Below, piece after piece: positions 26,932 to 36,173 of a DNA stretch of 64,000 nucleotides. Each line of letters opens with the position of its first letter. The stretch's first letter is position 1. The stretch is from an uncultured Clostridia bacterium. GTDB taxonomy: Bacteria > Bacillota > Clostridia > Christensenellales > Borkfalkiaceae. The stretch spans positions 62,001 to 126,000 of the forward strand of contig CAKQRE010000006.1 of assembly GCA_934271265.1 (NCBI GenBank). Direction: 5' to 3'. Position numbers and translations under genes: made by a program. The notes under the pieces were generated by a model. The model had not been told where the DNA came from. It was given only the letters and a program-made list of their open reading frames with translations, and made no database searches.

Positions 26932-27732
26932 TTATCCGAGAATCAGAGAAAGCCCCCATACGACCGCGTAAACAACGGGCTGATGGATCACGTATACGAG
27001 AAAGGAATACCCGCCGAGGAAATTAACGGGGCGGAAGATCTTTTTCCCGAAAACGGGAAATTTGCCCGTTTTATCCGTATAAAAACATTTTCCGACGAAA
27101 ATCCCGGCAAGATAAAAGCCGATATAGGGAAGGATCGGGTAGTAATCGGCGGAAAAAAAACCGTAATAACGGCAATTAAAAACGGTGAAAACCGGATCGT
27201 TTACCACCACGAACCTTTTTAAGAGAAGCCCCGACGCGAACAGTGCGACGGACGCAAAAGGAAGCGCGGGCAACGGAATCTTTTTCAGAAGGGGAGACAG
27301 CAGCATGCACGCGGCAAGCAGGTGAAGAATACCGAACCATATCGTAAGGCGCGTATTCATGATCCCGTCTGCCGCACGGCTGACCGCCGTGATCGCCGCC
27401 GCAACGACGGCGAGAAAGATCCCTTCACGAAGCGTTTTCTTTCCGATAACGGAAAGCGCGCCGGAAACGCCAATAAAAGTTCCTGCGCACAGAACGATCG
27501 TCAGGGCGCGCGAAAGATCCGACATATGCACGCTGCGGGCAAACAAAGAAAACCCCTCGAGCGGGGTATCGATAAAAGAAGAATAAAAAGCGATTCCGAA
27601 ATCGAACAGGATATGATTGCATATCATGTAGATCACGGCAAGACCCTTTAAAAAGTCAAACTCGTGTATTCTGTTTCCGAAATCGATTTTTCTGAACATA
27701 CCGTTTTTTCCGATCGTACGCTTTTTTTTCAT
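26932..27732 (-). CDS. DUF1624/HGSNAT-type membrane acyltransferase
   Basis: A multi-pass membrane protein of 266 residues with about seven hydrophobic helices. The N-terminal segment IHEFDFLKGLAVIYMICNH matches the start of DUF1624 (heparan-glucosaminide N-acetyltransferase-like) proteins, which are thought to move acyl groups onto surface sugars. Substrate unknown. Start choice is uncertain: the ATG at 27732 overlaps a TTGTTT-17-TATAAT promoter whose transcript would begin near 27724, which favours the internal ATG at 27699 (giving 255 residues). Nothing essential of the family is lost with the shorter form. Confidence 0.75.
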   Translation of the reverse strand: MKKKRTIGKNGMFRKIDFGNRIHEFDFLKGLAVIYMICNHILFDFGIAFYSSFIDTPLEGFSLFARSVHMSDLSRALTIVLCAGTFIGVSGALSVIGKKTLREGIFLAVVAAAITAVSRAADGIMNTRLTIWFGILHLLAACMLLSPLLKKIPLPALPFASVALFASGLLLKRFVVVNDPVFTVFNCRYYGFFSADYYPILPYIGFYLAGIFVGKCFYTDKTGKFPVFGKKIFRPVNFLGGYSFLVYVIHQPVVYAVVWGLSLILG

Positions 27733-27759
27733 TATAGCGTATTACACGGCAAAAAACAA
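27731..27759 (-). promoter_or_regulatory. Promoter overlapping the first ATG of the DUF1624 gene
   Basis: On the minus strand TTGTTT (27759-27754), a 17-base spacer and TATAAT (27736-27731). The -10 box overlaps the ATG at 27732-27730, so transcription would start after that codon. Confidence 0.55.
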
Positions 27760-27821
27760 GCATTTTAGGCTATTAATGATGACAAATGCTAAGCCTACCG
27801 AATAAAAGGAAGTCTGATCCG

Positions 27822-28991
27822 ATGTATACCGTTATATTGAAGAAAAAAGAAGAAAGGAACGTTCTGAACGGTTTTCCCTGGGTGTATGCGAACGAGGTAA
27901 AAGAGATCGCGGGGAAGGGTTCGCAAGGGAGCATTGCCGTGGTTCGTTCGTCCGAAGGGAAATTCGTAGGGAAAGGTTTTATCAACCACCATTCCAAGAT
28001 CCTGGTAAGGATCCTCACGAAAAAGGACGAGGAGATCGACGAAGAATTTTTCCGTAAGAGAATCGCTTTGGCAGACGATTATCGCAAGGAACTCGGCTAT
28101 AACGACAATTACCGTGCGATTTTCGGCGAGTCCGATTTTCTTCCCGGGCTGATCGCGGATAAATACGGCGATTATCTTTCCGTTCAGTTTTTGAGCCTCG
28201 GCATGGAAGTGAGAAAGGATATGATCGTAAAACTTCTCGTCGAGCGTTTTTCTCCCAGGGGAATTTACGAGAGAAGCGACGTTGCCGTGAGGGAAAAAGA
28301 AGGACTGGAGAAATTCAAAGGTCCGATCTACGGGGAGTTCGATCCGCGCGTTACCATTACGGAAAACGGATTAAAAATGATCGTCGATCTCGAAAACGGG
28401 CAGAAAACGGGGTATTTCCTCGATCAGAAGGAAAATCGGGACAATCTGAAACACTATGTGAAAGGCAGGACCGTTCTGGACTGTTTCTGCAACGAAGGAG
28501 GGTTTTCTCTCTGCGCGGCGAAATACGGAGCGAGGGAAACGACGGCAGTCGATATCAGCGAAAAGGCGATCGCCCTCGTAAAGGAAAACGCCGCTCTGAA
28601 CGATCTGAAAATCAATACCGTCGTGGCGGACGTTTTTGAAATTTTAAGGGAATACCGCAAAGAAAAAAAGACGTTCGGCGTGGTCGTGCTCGATCCGCCC
28701 GCGTTTACCAAAACCGCCGACACCGTTCAGGCGGGCTACAAAGGGTATAAAGATATCAATATCAACGGACTGAAACTCGTAGAGAAAGGCGGATATCTCG
28801 TCACGTGCAGTTGCTCGCAGCATCTTACCGTACCGCTGTTTCTCAGAATGATCGAGGAATCGGTGGCGGAAAGCGGCGTTGCGGCGAAACTTGTGGAACT
28901 GAGAATGCAGGGAAAAGACCACGCTTCCGTGATCGGCGGAGGAGAAAGCCTTTACCTGAAAGTCGCCGTTCTGAAAATCGTTGATCTATAA
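27822..28991 (+). CDS. rlmI: RlmI-type 23S rRNA (cytosine-C5) methyltransferase
   Basis: A 389-residue class I SAM methyltransferase with an N-terminal PUA domain (LKKKEERNVLNGFPWVYANEV, residues 3-75), a middle segment with ESDFLPGLIADKYGDYL, and a Rossmann domain: QKTGYFLDQKENR, VLDCFCNEGGFSLCAAKYGA (motif I), AVDISEKA and LDPPAFTK, then CSCSQHL. These are hallmarks of the YccW/RlmI family that methylates 23S rRNA (C1962 in E. coli). ATG at 27822 with AAAGGA upstream is preferred; an in-frame ATG at 27786 would add 12 residues. Confidence 0.9.
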   Translation: MYTVILKKKEERNVLNGFPWVYANEVKEIAGKGSQGSIAVVRSSEGKFVGKGFINHHSKILVRILTKKDEEIDEEFFRKRIALADDYRKELGYNDNYRAIFGESDFLPGLIADKYGDYLSVQFLSLGMEVRKDMIVKLLVERFSPRGIYERSDVAVREKEGLEKFKGPIYGEFDPRVTITENGLKMIVDLENGQKTGYFLDQKENRDNLKHYVKGRTVLDCFCNEGGFSLCAAKYGARETTAVDISEKAIALVKENAALNDLKINTVVADVFEILREYRKEKKTFGVVVLDPPAFTKTADTVQAGYKGYKDININGLKLVEKGGYLVTCSCSQHLTVPLFLRMIEESVAESGVAAKLVELRMQGKDHASVIGGGESLYLKVAVLKIVDL

Positions 28992-29000
28992 GGAAATTTT

Positions 29001-30182
29001 ATGGCGAAAAGAAAATCGAAAGCAAAGAAAACTGCCGAAAAAATAAGCAAAAACAAGTATTACGTCACGTTTATCGTCATTATGTTCGTTATCATCGTGA
29101 TCGCGGCGTATTTTTATCGGAAAAATTACGGAAACCTCGGAACCCCGGAAAGCGGGAAGGAAAGAGAATCGATCGGCACTACGGTCGTGGAAGGAGATTC
29201 CGTAAAGGATCTGACCGTCACGTTTATCGACGTGGGGCAGGGAGACGCGATCCTGATCGAACTTCCGGACGGGAAAAACATGCTCGTAGACGCAGGCGAT
29301 AAACCTGCGGAGAATAAAACACAGCTCGACAAGGCTTTACGGGACAAAAACGGCAACAAAAAGAAGCTCGATTACGTGGTTGCGACCCATCCCGATTCCG
29401 ACCATATCTATCAGATGCCGTATATTTACGAAAACTACGAAGTGGGAAAATCTTTCCGTCCGTACGTGAAGAGCGGTTATTCCAAGGCGAGCGAGCTCGG
29501 CGACGATTTCAATCTCGGCGTAGATATCGGCAATTCCACGCCCACGTATTATAATTATCTGAAAGCGGTTAAGGACGAGGGCACGCCGTGGGAGTTTTTC
29601 TATGACGGGAGCGATTTCGGCGGAAGGATCGTCGTAGGAGAAACGACTTACGAATACACCGTCGATTTCATGATGCCTTACGCAAAAGAACTGACCGATT
29701 ACGTAAAAGACAATCCGAATAACTATTCCGCCTTATTTATGCTTCGCTACGCGGGGAGAAACCTGTTGTTTACGGGGGATATCGGCAAGCAGAGCTCGGC
29801 AAAAACGGACGTGGAGAAAGTTTTCGCCAAGTATTACGAAGGAAACGCCGACGCCGATTGCGACGTGCTGAAAGTGGCGCATCACGGCAGCGAAAGCTCT
29901 ACCTGCGTCGAATTCCTGAACGTCGTGAAACCGGAGTATTCCGTTATTTCGTGCGGACTTAAGAATAGGCACAAACATCCGACGAAAGAGGCGCTCGATC
30001 GTCTGATCGCCGCTAATTCGAAGATCTATCGCACCGATCTGCAGGGTAACGTGGTTTTAACGGTGAATGCGGAGGGCGAAATGAAATTTACCGTTGATAC
30101 GACGGCGAACGACAAATATATTTTTGACGATTACTATAAAATCGTAGATCTCATCGCCGAGGGTAAAATTCTGAAAAACTGA
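29001..30182 (+). CDS. Membrane-anchored ComEC-like metallo-beta-lactamase fold hydrolase
   Basis: A Lys-rich N-terminus is followed by one membrane helix (YYVTFIVIMFVIIVIAAYFY, residues about 21-40). The rest is a metallo-beta-lactamase fold like the C-terminal domain of ComEC: TVTFIDVGQGDAILIELPDG, ATHPDSDHI, LLFTGDIG, VAHHGSES and RHKHPTKEAL. The domain is expected outside the membrane because the positive end precedes the helix. ComEC nuclease domains act in DNA uptake, but stand-alone anchored versions have no firm role. It starts 9 bases after rlmI with AAGGAAA upstream. Length 393. Confidence 0.85.
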   Translation: MAKRKSKAKKTAEKISKNKYYVTFIVIMFVIIVIAAYFYRKNYGNLGTPESGKERESIGTTVVEGDSVKDLTVTFIDVGQGDAILIELPDGKNMLVDAGDKPAENKTQLDKALRDKNGNKKKLDYVVATHPDSDHIYQMPYIYENYEVGKSFRPYVKSGYSKASELGDDFNLGVDIGNSTPTYYNYLKAVKDEGTPWEFFYDGSDFGGRIVVGETTYEYTVDFMMPYAKELTDYVKDNPNNYSALFMLRYAGRNLLFTGDIGKQSSAKTDVEKVFAKYYEGNADADCDVLKVAHHGSESSTCVEFLNVVKPEYSVISCGLKNRHKHPTKEALDRLIAANSKIYRTDLQGNVVLTVNAEGEMKFTVDTTANDKYIFDDYYKIVDLIAEGKILKN

Positions 30183-30256
30183 AACCGGAAGACGTAAACT
30201 TTTGCGGGAAGAAAGACGACGCGCATAAAAAAACGGATCGGGACGATACTTTCGTC

Positions 30257-30793
30257 ATGATTTATTTCTTCGCGGCGGGAACGGCGTTCGGGATCGCGTT
30301 TCCGATGTATTTCCGGATCCGTCTCGCGTACGACGGCACGTCGAAAAAACTGTTTTATCAGATCCGTTCTTATTTCGGTCTTCCCGTAAACGCGGGGTAT
30401 CTGTCTTTCGATAAAAAATACCTTGTCGTGCATTTCAGCGATAAAAAGGCGATCGCTTTTCCGTACGGAAAACTGATTCCCGGAAAATACGGCGCAAAAC
30501 CCCTCCGTCATATCGAGATGCTTTCCGTAAAGGCGACCTATCTTTGCGGAAACGCGGGGGAAACAAGCAAGATAACGGCTGCCGTTTTGTGGCGGATCTT
30601 ATCTTCTCTGTTTCTTTCCTCTTATGCGGAAAAGAAGGATTTTATAAAAGTACGGGGAAGCGATATCCTTCTTTCCGGACAGGAAGGGGACGGATTCTTT
30701 TTCGAGTCGACAGTGATCTTTAACACCGTTTCCGTGATAGAAATGATCGTAGGAAGTATCATCGGGAGAATAAAAAAGAATGCCGAAAACTAA
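30257..30793 (+). CDS. DUF2953-like protein
   Basis: A 178-residue protein with an N-terminal hydrophobic segment (MIYFFAAGTAFGIAFPMYFRIRLAYDG) and otherwise mixed alpha/beta sequence. Its length, topology and position directly before a gerW/ytfJ gene match B. subtilis YtfI (DUF2953). I rely mainly on that context because similarity read by eye is limited. It overlaps gerW by 14 bases. The role is unknown; co-occurrence suggests sporulation or spore germination. Confidence 0.5.
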   Translation: MIYFFAAGTAFGIAFPMYFRIRLAYDGTSKKLFYQIRSYFGLPVNAGYLSFDKKYLVVHFSDKKAIAFPYGKLIPGKYGAKPLRHIEMLSVKATYLCGNAGETSKITAAVLWRILSSLFLSSYAEKKDFIKVRGSDILLSGQEGDGFFFESTVIFNTVSVIEMIVGSIIGRIKKNAEN

Positions 30794-31163
30794 GCCGGAA
30801 AGCAAATTGAAAAACATGTTGTCGTCGGCCCTGAAAGATCTTCATGCTTTAGCCGACGCGGACGCGATCATAGGAAAACCCTTTTATACCGAAGACGGAA
30901 CGGCGATCATTCCCGTTTCTCAGATCACAATGGGGTTCCTGACGGGCGGAGGGCAATACGGGGAGGTTAAACTTTTGCAGAAGAACGACGATTTCCCCGT
31001 GCTCGGCGGAAGCGGCGCGGTCGTATCCCTGAAACCCTCTGCATTCGTTGTGGCAAACGGAAAAAACGTGCGTCTTCTCAAAGCCGCCCCGAACGAATAC
31101 GAACGGATTGCAGAGGTTGCGGAACAAATCGTAAACAGAATAAAAAACGATGATAAAATCTGA
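30780..31163 (+). CDS. gerW: Sporulation protein GerW/YtfJ
   Basis: A 127-residue cytoplasmic protein of the YtfJ/GerW family, needed for full spore germination in B. subtilis. The conserved pattern is seen in DADAIIGKPFYTEDGTAIIPVSQ followed by a glycine-rich GFLTGGGQYGE. Its start lies 14 bases inside the preceding gene, and its end overlaps the next gene by 14 bases, forming a tightly coupled DUF2953-gerW-dac set. Confidence 0.88.
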   Translation: MPKTKPESKLKNMLSSALKDLHALADADAIIGKPFYTEDGTAIIPVSQITMGFLTGGGQYGEVKLLQKNDDFPVLGGSGAVVSLKPSAFVVANGKNVRLLKAAPNEYERIAEVAEQIVNRIKNDDKI

Positions 31164-32214
31164 TTTTTTAAAATGTTTTACGTGTGTCGCGATACTTGTG
31201 TTCTCTCTTGTTCCGTGCAGAAGAAAAGAGATAAAATGTAAAGCGTATACCCATTCGAAAGGAGAGTGCGTCGCGGAGGTTTCTTCCGGCAGGATCCTGT
31301 TTTCCGAAAGCGGAAAAACGGAACTTCCCATGGCGAGTACGACGAAGATCATGACGGCGTATCTGGCGATCGAAAGGCTCGATCTTTCCTCTATCGTTAC
31401 GGTAGGCGACGCCCCGCCTCTTGCGGAAGGGAGCAGTGTTTATCTTAAAAAAGGAGATCGGTTCACCGTTCTCGATCTTTTATACGGACTGATGCTGCGC
31501 TCCGGAAACGACGCCGCGGAAACGCTTGCGACCGCATGTTCGGGCAGCGTGGAAAAATTTGCGGCGGAGATGACGGAAAAGGCGATCTCTCTCGGGGCGA
31601 AGCATACTTCTTTCAAAAATCCGCACGGTTTGCCCGCCGAAGGTCATTACACGACGGCGGAAGATCTCGCGTTGATTTCCTGCGCGGCGATGAAAAACGA
31701 AACCTTCAGGACGATCGTCGCTTCGAGATCGCATACGGCTACGGAGCTTGTTTCGGGCGAAAAGCGGGTCTGGAAAAACAAGAACAAAATGCTGAGTTTT
31801 TACGACGGGGCGAGCGGCGTGAAAACGGGCTATACGAAAGAGGCGGGCAGATGTCTCGTTTCTTCGGCGGAAAAAGACGGTATGCGGCTCGTATGCGTCG
31901 TTCTGTCAAGCCCGCAGATGTACGAACGTTCCGCAGAACTTTTCGACGAGTGTTTTCATCGTTTTCGTATGGTAAAAATCGTTGATCCGTCCCGTTTTTC
32001 TTACCGTTTGCCGACGAAAGGAAACGATCTTTACGGGGAACTTTATATCCGCGAAGAATTCGTTTATCCGCTCGCACACGGCGAAAAGGCGGAGCCGGAA
32101 CTTTTTCTTCCCGAAAAACTTCCGGAAAAGCTTCGTTCGGGTGAAAAAGCGGGAGAAATGAAAATTTATCTTGCGAAACAGTTGATTTTTTCGCAGAATA
32201 TCTATAAACTATAA
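31150..32214 (+). CDS. D-alanyl-D-alanine carboxypeptidase (PBP5 family), copy 1
   Basis: Trims the terminal D-Ala from peptidoglycan stem peptides. The S11 peptidase motifs are complete: SxxK in ASTTKIMT, SxN in SGNDAAE and KTG in VKTGYT. A hydrophobic N-terminal segment (TCVAILVFSLVPC) looks like an export signal; the Cys does not make a proper lipobox because Pro precedes it. The C-terminal part (about 255-354) is the beta domain. The coupling to gerW suggests a sporulation form such as DacF, which sets spore cortex cross-linking. A second PBP5 lies at 50452. Confidence 0.88.
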   Translation: MIKSDFLKCFTCVAILVFSLVPCRRKEIKCKAYTHSKGECVAEVSSGRILFSESGKTELPMASTTKIMTAYLAIERLDLSSIVTVGDAPPLAEGSSVYLKKGDRFTVLDLLYGLMLRSGNDAAETLATACSGSVEKFAAEMTEKAISLGAKHTSFKNPHGLPAEGHYTTAEDLALISCAAMKNETFRTIVASRSHTATELVSGEKRVWKNKNKMLSFYDGASGVKTGYTKEAGRCLVSSAEKDGMRLVCVVLSSPQMYERSAELFDECFHRFRMVKIVDPSRFSYRLPTKGNDLYGELYIREEFVYPLAHGEKAEPELFLPEKLPEKLRSGEKAGEMKIYLAKQLIFSQNIYKL

Positions 32215-32252
32215 TTACTACTATAAATATAGAAAAACAAAGGAACGGACAT

Positions 32253-32957
32253 ATGAGAATCAATAAATTTCTCGCCGAGTGCGGCGTCGGAAGCAGAAGA
32301 GCGTGCGACAAGATCATAGAAGAAGGGCGCGTGAAGGTAAACGGAAAAGTCTGCGCGCTCGGCGCAGAGATCGACGAGACGAAGGACAGCGTTTCCTTCG
32401 ACGGAAAAAAACTTAACAAAAAAACGGAATTCGTTTATTATATCATGAACAAGCCGAAAGGGTGCGTCTGCACCGTGAAGGACGACAAGGGCAGAAAGAC
32501 GGTCATGGACTATCTTCCCCCTCTGTCTCAGCGGGTATTCCCCGTAGGCAGGCTCGATTACGACAGCGAAGGTCTTCTTCTATTCACGAACGACGGAGAC
32601 CTTGCGAACAGGCTGATGCATCCGAGCAACGAGATCCCGAGAACTTATCTCGTCCGCCTGGAGGGAACCGCTACCGACGAACAGCTCGAAAAGATCCGCG
32701 GCGGCGTGGTGATCGACGGTAAAAAGACGAAAAAATGCAATCTCCGCGTGACGGAAGCGGGGAAGGATTACATGAAGTTACATATCACCATCACGGAAGG
32801 ACGGAACAGAGAAGTCAGAAAAATGTTCGAAGCCGTCGGAAAAAACGTCGATTTTCTGAAACGGATCAAAATCGGCGATCTCGTGCTTTCCGGTCTGGAC
32901 AGGGGAGAGACCCGCAAACTTTCCGCCGAAGAAGTTTATTATCTGAAAAATCTGTGA
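32253..32957 (+). CDS. rluB: RluB/RsuA family pseudouridine synthase
   Basis: A 234-residue pseudouridine synthase. The N-terminal S4 domain reads MRINKFLAECGVGSRRACD, and the catalytic domain has PVGRLDYDSEGLLLFTNDGDL with the catalytic Asp. NREVRKMFEAVG near the end is typical of the RsuA/RluB/E/F group. In Firmicutes the copy in this type of locus usually modifies helix 89 of 23S rRNA (RluB). No scpA/scpB genes are adjacent. The 38-base gap after dac is A-rich, with AAAGGA before the ATG. Confidence 0.9.
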   Translation: MRINKFLAECGVGSRRACDKIIEEGRVKVNGKVCALGAEIDETKDSVSFDGKKLNKKTEFVYYIMNKPKGCVCTVKDDKGRKTVMDYLPPLSQRVFPVGRLDYDSEGLLLFTNDGDLANRLMHPSNEIPRTYLVRLEGTATDEQLEKIRGGVVIDGKKTKKCNLRVTEAGKDYMKLHITITEGRNREVRKMFEAVGKNVDFLKRIKIGDLVLSGLDRGETRKLSAEEVYYLKNL

Positions 32958-32967
32958 GAGGTATCGC

Positions 32968-33687
32968 ATGACGGAAGAAAACGGGCTCGAAAAGATTTAC
33001 AGCGACGGTTATAATGAGCTGAAAAACGACCTGAAGGAAAGATATACGGCAAAGGTTTACGCCGCCCTGAAAGACGTGCGCGAAACCTTGGTGAACAGGG
33101 CATCCGCAATTTTCGGCGACGAATTTTTCTCTCTTTTAAACGAATCGTTGCTTCTGGAAACGGAAAAGGAAAAAGCGCGCAGGGATTTTTTCTCCGAAAC
33201 CGATTACGAGACCGCCCAGAAAGAGTTGAAATCTTTACGGAAAAAACAGCAGGATGAGGGCGGTAGCGAAGAGACGAACAAAGCGCTTTCGGAAGCCATT
33301 TCCCGCGTTTCTACTCTGAACGTAACCATCGGCAACAGGCTGAAACCATACGACGAGAAACTGAACGGTCTTCGCGAGAAGATCGATTTTGTCGTGGACG
33401 AAAAAAAAGACGATCTCGAATCCCTGAAAAAGGAGATCGTCGGTTCCACGAAAGCCGCGATCGACGAGATCGTAAAGAATTTTAACGAAGAACTCGGCGA
33501 ACTGAACGAAACGTTCGGTCTTCCCCGTCCGGAAGAAGACGAACTTCCCTTCGACGAATCGACGTTAAAACTCGAGATCCCCATTTCGGAATTTGATCCG
33601 GACGGCTTTATGAAAACGTTGAAATCGAGGCAGAAAAGCAGAGATCTCTTCGTGAAAAGCGGGAACGATAATCTTGTAAAAAATTAG
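32968..33687 (+). CDS. Unknown coiled-coil protein
   Basis: I do not recognise this 239-residue protein. It is highly charged, has no signal peptide or membrane helix, and from about residue 50 to 175 is predicted to be helical with heptad-like spacing (KELKSLRKKQQDEGG, KLNGLREKIDFVVDEKKDDLESLKKEIVG). The C-terminal part is acidic and then strand-like. It starts 10 bases after rluB with GAGAGG upstream and is probably co-transcribed. Confidence 0.6.
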   Translation: MTEENGLEKIYSDGYNELKNDLKERYTAKVYAALKDVRETLVNRASAIFGDEFFSLLNESLLLETEKEKARRDFFSETDYETAQKELKSLRKKQQDEGGSEETNKALSEAISRVSTLNVTIGNRLKPYDEKLNGLREKIDFVVDEKKDDLESLKKEIVGSTKAAIDEIVKNFNEELGELNETFGLPRPEEDELPFDESTLKLEIPISEFDPDGFMKTLKSRQKSRDLFVKSGNDNLVKN

Positions 33688-33757
33688 AATCCGTCGCTTA
33701 TTCCTCTTTTTCAGACAAATTTCATTGAATACCCTTTTTATACAGACATCGGAAAGA

Positions 33758-33763
33758 TATAAT
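33758..33763 (+). promoter_or_regulatory. Possible -10 box before trmB
   Basis: TATAAT lies 45 bases before the trmB ATG in the only gap of this area (121 bases). No convincing -35 box is found at 16-18 bases upstream (TTTTTA), so the promoter is tentative. Confidence 0.3.
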
Positions 33764-33808
33764 ATTCCGTAGATTAGGATCGTACGAAAGGCGGAGTGTG
33801 GCTGTTTT

Positions 33809-34489
33809 ATGAGAATGCGAAGAAAGAAACATCTGGAAGAAAGGCTCGAAGGGGCGGGAGATTATATCTTTTTCTCCGAAGCGGGCGGTATCTACGATCT
33901 TCCCGAAGAAGAGCGGTTTCGGTACATAGAAAAAAAGGAAGTTTTCGGAAACGATAACCCTTTGCTTCTCGAGATCGGTTGCGGAAAGGGTAAATTTTCA
34001 TGCGAACTGGCGGAACGCGATCCCGGTAGAAACGTTCTCGGGGTGGAAAAACTGTCCAACGTGATCGTGGACGCAGCCGAACGGGCAAAAAAGTCCGGTT
34101 TGCCGAATTGCAGATATCTGAACTGCGACGCGCAGAATCTCCGTTATTATCTGAAGGATGGTTCCGTTCTGGCGATCTATCTCAATTTTTCCTGTCCCTA
34201 TCCGAAAAACACTTATAAAAACAGACGTCTGACAAATCCCGCTTTTCTCCGGATCTATAAAAAAATTCTGAAAAAAGGCGGAAAGATCTTTTTCAAAACG
34301 GACAACAGAAAGTTTTTCGAATACTCCGTCGTATCTTTTTCTTCTTCGGGGTTCCGCGTCGACGATCTTTCTCTCGACCTCCATGCGGACGATTATGCCG
34401 ATAACATCGAAACGGAATACGAAAAGATGTTTTCCGACCGGGGAATGAGTATTTATTATGCGGAGGTGACCGCGATTGACGAAGAATAA
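33809..34489 (+). CDS. trmB: tRNA (guanine-N7-)-methyltransferase TrmB
   Basis: Methylates G46 in the variable loop of tRNA. SAM-binding motif I is LLEIGCGKGKFSCELAERDP, followed by LGVEKLSNVI, and the family-specific segment reads LNFSCPYPKNTYKNRRLTNPAF, a variant of the usual DPWPKxRHxKRRL. Length 226 is normal. GGAG lies at 33793-33796. The gene's 3' end overlaps the DUF1538 gene by 14 bases. Confidence 0.9.
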   Translation: MRMRRKKHLEERLEGAGDYIFFSEAGGIYDLPEEERFRYIEKKEVFGNDNPLLLEIGCGKGKFSCELAERDPGRNVLGVEKLSNVIVDAAERAKKSGLPNCRYLNCDAQNLRYYLKDGSVLAIYLNFSCPYPKNTYKNRRLTNPAFLRIYKKILKKGGKIFFKTDNRKFFEYSVVSFSSSGFRVDDLSLDLHADDYADNIETEYEKMFSDRGMSIYYAEVTAIDEE

Positions 34490-36173
34490 CGTTTTACTGA
34501 AAAAACTGCGGGAGTCGGTTTTCTCGACCCTGCCGATCGTGGCGATCATATTGATCGTGAACTTCACGGTAAAGCCGATGCCCGGCTTCGATCTCTGCGC
34601 CTTTCTGGTCGGTTCCGTATTTCTGATCATCGGAATGTGGCTTTACACGCTCGGCGTGGAAAAATCTCTCAGTCCGATCGGCGAACATATCGGTTCCAGG
34701 ATCACCACGAGCAAAAAGCTGTGGTTTCTTCTCGCGATGAGTTTCGTGCTCGGGTTTATCGTTACGATCGCCGAACCCGACCTCGCCGTTTTACAGGAGC
34801 AGGTGGGGATAGCCGCTTTGAAATACATTATCGCGATCGGGGTCGGCGTATTCATGCTGCTTTCGGTGTTAAGGATCCTGTTTCGCGTCAAACTGAAATA
34901 TCTTCTCCTTGCTTTGTACGCGATCGCCTTCGTTTTCGTATTCGTAGCGGACGAATCCGTCGTTTCTCTCGCATTCGACTCGGGCGGGGTGACGACCGGT
35001 CCCATCACCGTTCCGTTTATCATCGCGTTAAGCGCCGGAATTTCTACCGTTCTCGGAGGCAAGGACGGGGGAGACAGCGAATTCGGTACGATCGGGATCT
35101 GTTCGCTCGGACCCATTCTCGCCGTTGTCGTGCTCGGGATCGTTATGAAGATCGATCCGAAACCGAACGAGATCACGGCGGGGTTCTCTTCTTACGGTGA
35201 CGTGGCTATGTCCTTCCTCCGCGGGATCCCCGTTTACTTCAAGGAAGTTCTCATCGCGCTTGCGCCGATCTTTCTCGTATTTATTCTGTTTCAGATCTTT
35301 TCCATTAAAATGGGAAAGAAACCGCTTGTCAAAATTCTGATCGGCATGGCGTATGCCGTGATCGGACTCTCCTTCTTCTTCGTCGGGGTGAACGTCGGTT
35401 TCATGCCGACGGGACAATATATCGGAAAAGTGCTCGCTGCGGCAAACAAATGGCTGATCGTTCCCGTAGGAATGATCGTGGGGCTTTTTATCGTGTTTGC
35501 CGAGCCTGCCGTACATATTCTTGCCAGACAGGTCGCAAAGACGACGAACAACGTGATCGGGCAGAAAACGATGCTTCTGACCCTTGCCGTGGCAATGGCG
35601 GTTGCCGTTGGGCTTGCGATGCTCCGCGTGGCTACCGGGATCGATATCCGTTGGTTCCTTGCCGTCGGTTACGGGCTTGCGATCGTGTCGATGTTTTTCG
35701 TGCCGGAAATATTCACAGGCATCGCATTCGACTCGGGCGGGGTAGCCTCGGGACCGATGACGGCAACCTTTCTTCTGCCTTTCGCAACGGGTGCCTGCGT
35801 TTCCGTTTACGGCCATGCCGCGGGAGAAACGTTCGGCGTGGTATCCATGGTCGCCATGACTCCGCTTGTCGCCGTGCAGGCGATCGGTTTCATCTACAAA
35901 CTGAAATCCGGCAAGGCGGAGAGAAAAGCAACGAGGGCATTCCACGAACTTCTTCTCCGCGAAGGGGAGATCGTCGAGCTGGAGGATCTGTATGCCGATC
36001 GCGATCGCATGGTCGCAAGAAAGTGGACGATCGAGGAGATAGACGAAAAAATCAAAGCGCTGAGAGGGGAGATCGCGCGTTTACAGGGCGATCTCGAAGA
36101 AAAAAAGGCGGAACTCGGCGACCTTTTAAAGCTGAGAAAGGAAACCTTGAAGGAGGGAAACGCCAATGGATAA
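34476..36173 (+). CDS. DUF1538 membrane protein, duplicated, with C-terminal coiled coil
   Basis: A 565-residue integral membrane protein with about twelve hydrophobic helices arranged as two similar halves. Each half carries AFDSGGV-T/A-T/S-GP-I/M-T (near residues 165 and 418) and an AEP motif (FIVTIAEPDLAVLQ and LFIVFAEPAVHIL). The duplication with conserved Asp-Ser-Gly-Gly inside membrane segments suggests a transporter or channel; DUF1538 has no proven substrate that I know. A charged helical tail of about 80 residues (after about 480) faces the cytoplasm and could dock the PII-like proteins. The start is TTG at 34476, supported by GGAGGTG at 34462-34468. Coupled to the two genes that follow. 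Confidence 0.85.
   Translation: MTKNNVLLKKLRESVFSTLPIVAIILIVNFTVKPMPGFDLCAFLVGSVFLIIGMWLYTLGVEKSLSPIGEHIGSRITTSKKLWFLLAMSFVLGFIVTIAEPDLAVLQEQVGIAALKYIIAIGVGVFMLLSVLRILFRVKLKYLLLALYAIAFVFVFVADESVVSLAFDSGGVTTGPITVPFIIALSAGISTVLGGKDGGDSEFGTIGICSLGPILAVVVLGIVMKIDPKPNEITAGFSSYGDVAMSFLRGIPVYFKEVLIALAPIFLVFILFQIFSIKMGKKPLVKILIGMAYAVIGLSFFFVGVNVGFMPTGQYIGKVLAAANKWLIVPVGMIVGLFIVFAEPAVHILARQVAKTTNNVIGQKTMLLTLAVAMAVAVGLAMLRVATGIDIRWFLAVGYGLAIVSMFFVPEIFTGIAFDSGGVASGPMTATFLLPFATGACVSVYGHAAGETFGVVSMVAMTPLVAVQAIGFIYKLKSGKAERKATRAFHELLLREGEIVELEDLYADRDRMVARKWTIEEIDEKIKALRGEIARLQGDLEEKKAELGDLLKLRKETLKEGNANG

Noticed and set aside
31150..31220. Lipobox in carboxypeptidase copy 1 (SLVPC)
   Set aside because: Proline at the position before the cysteine does not fit signal peptidase II sites; a normal signal peptide is more likely.
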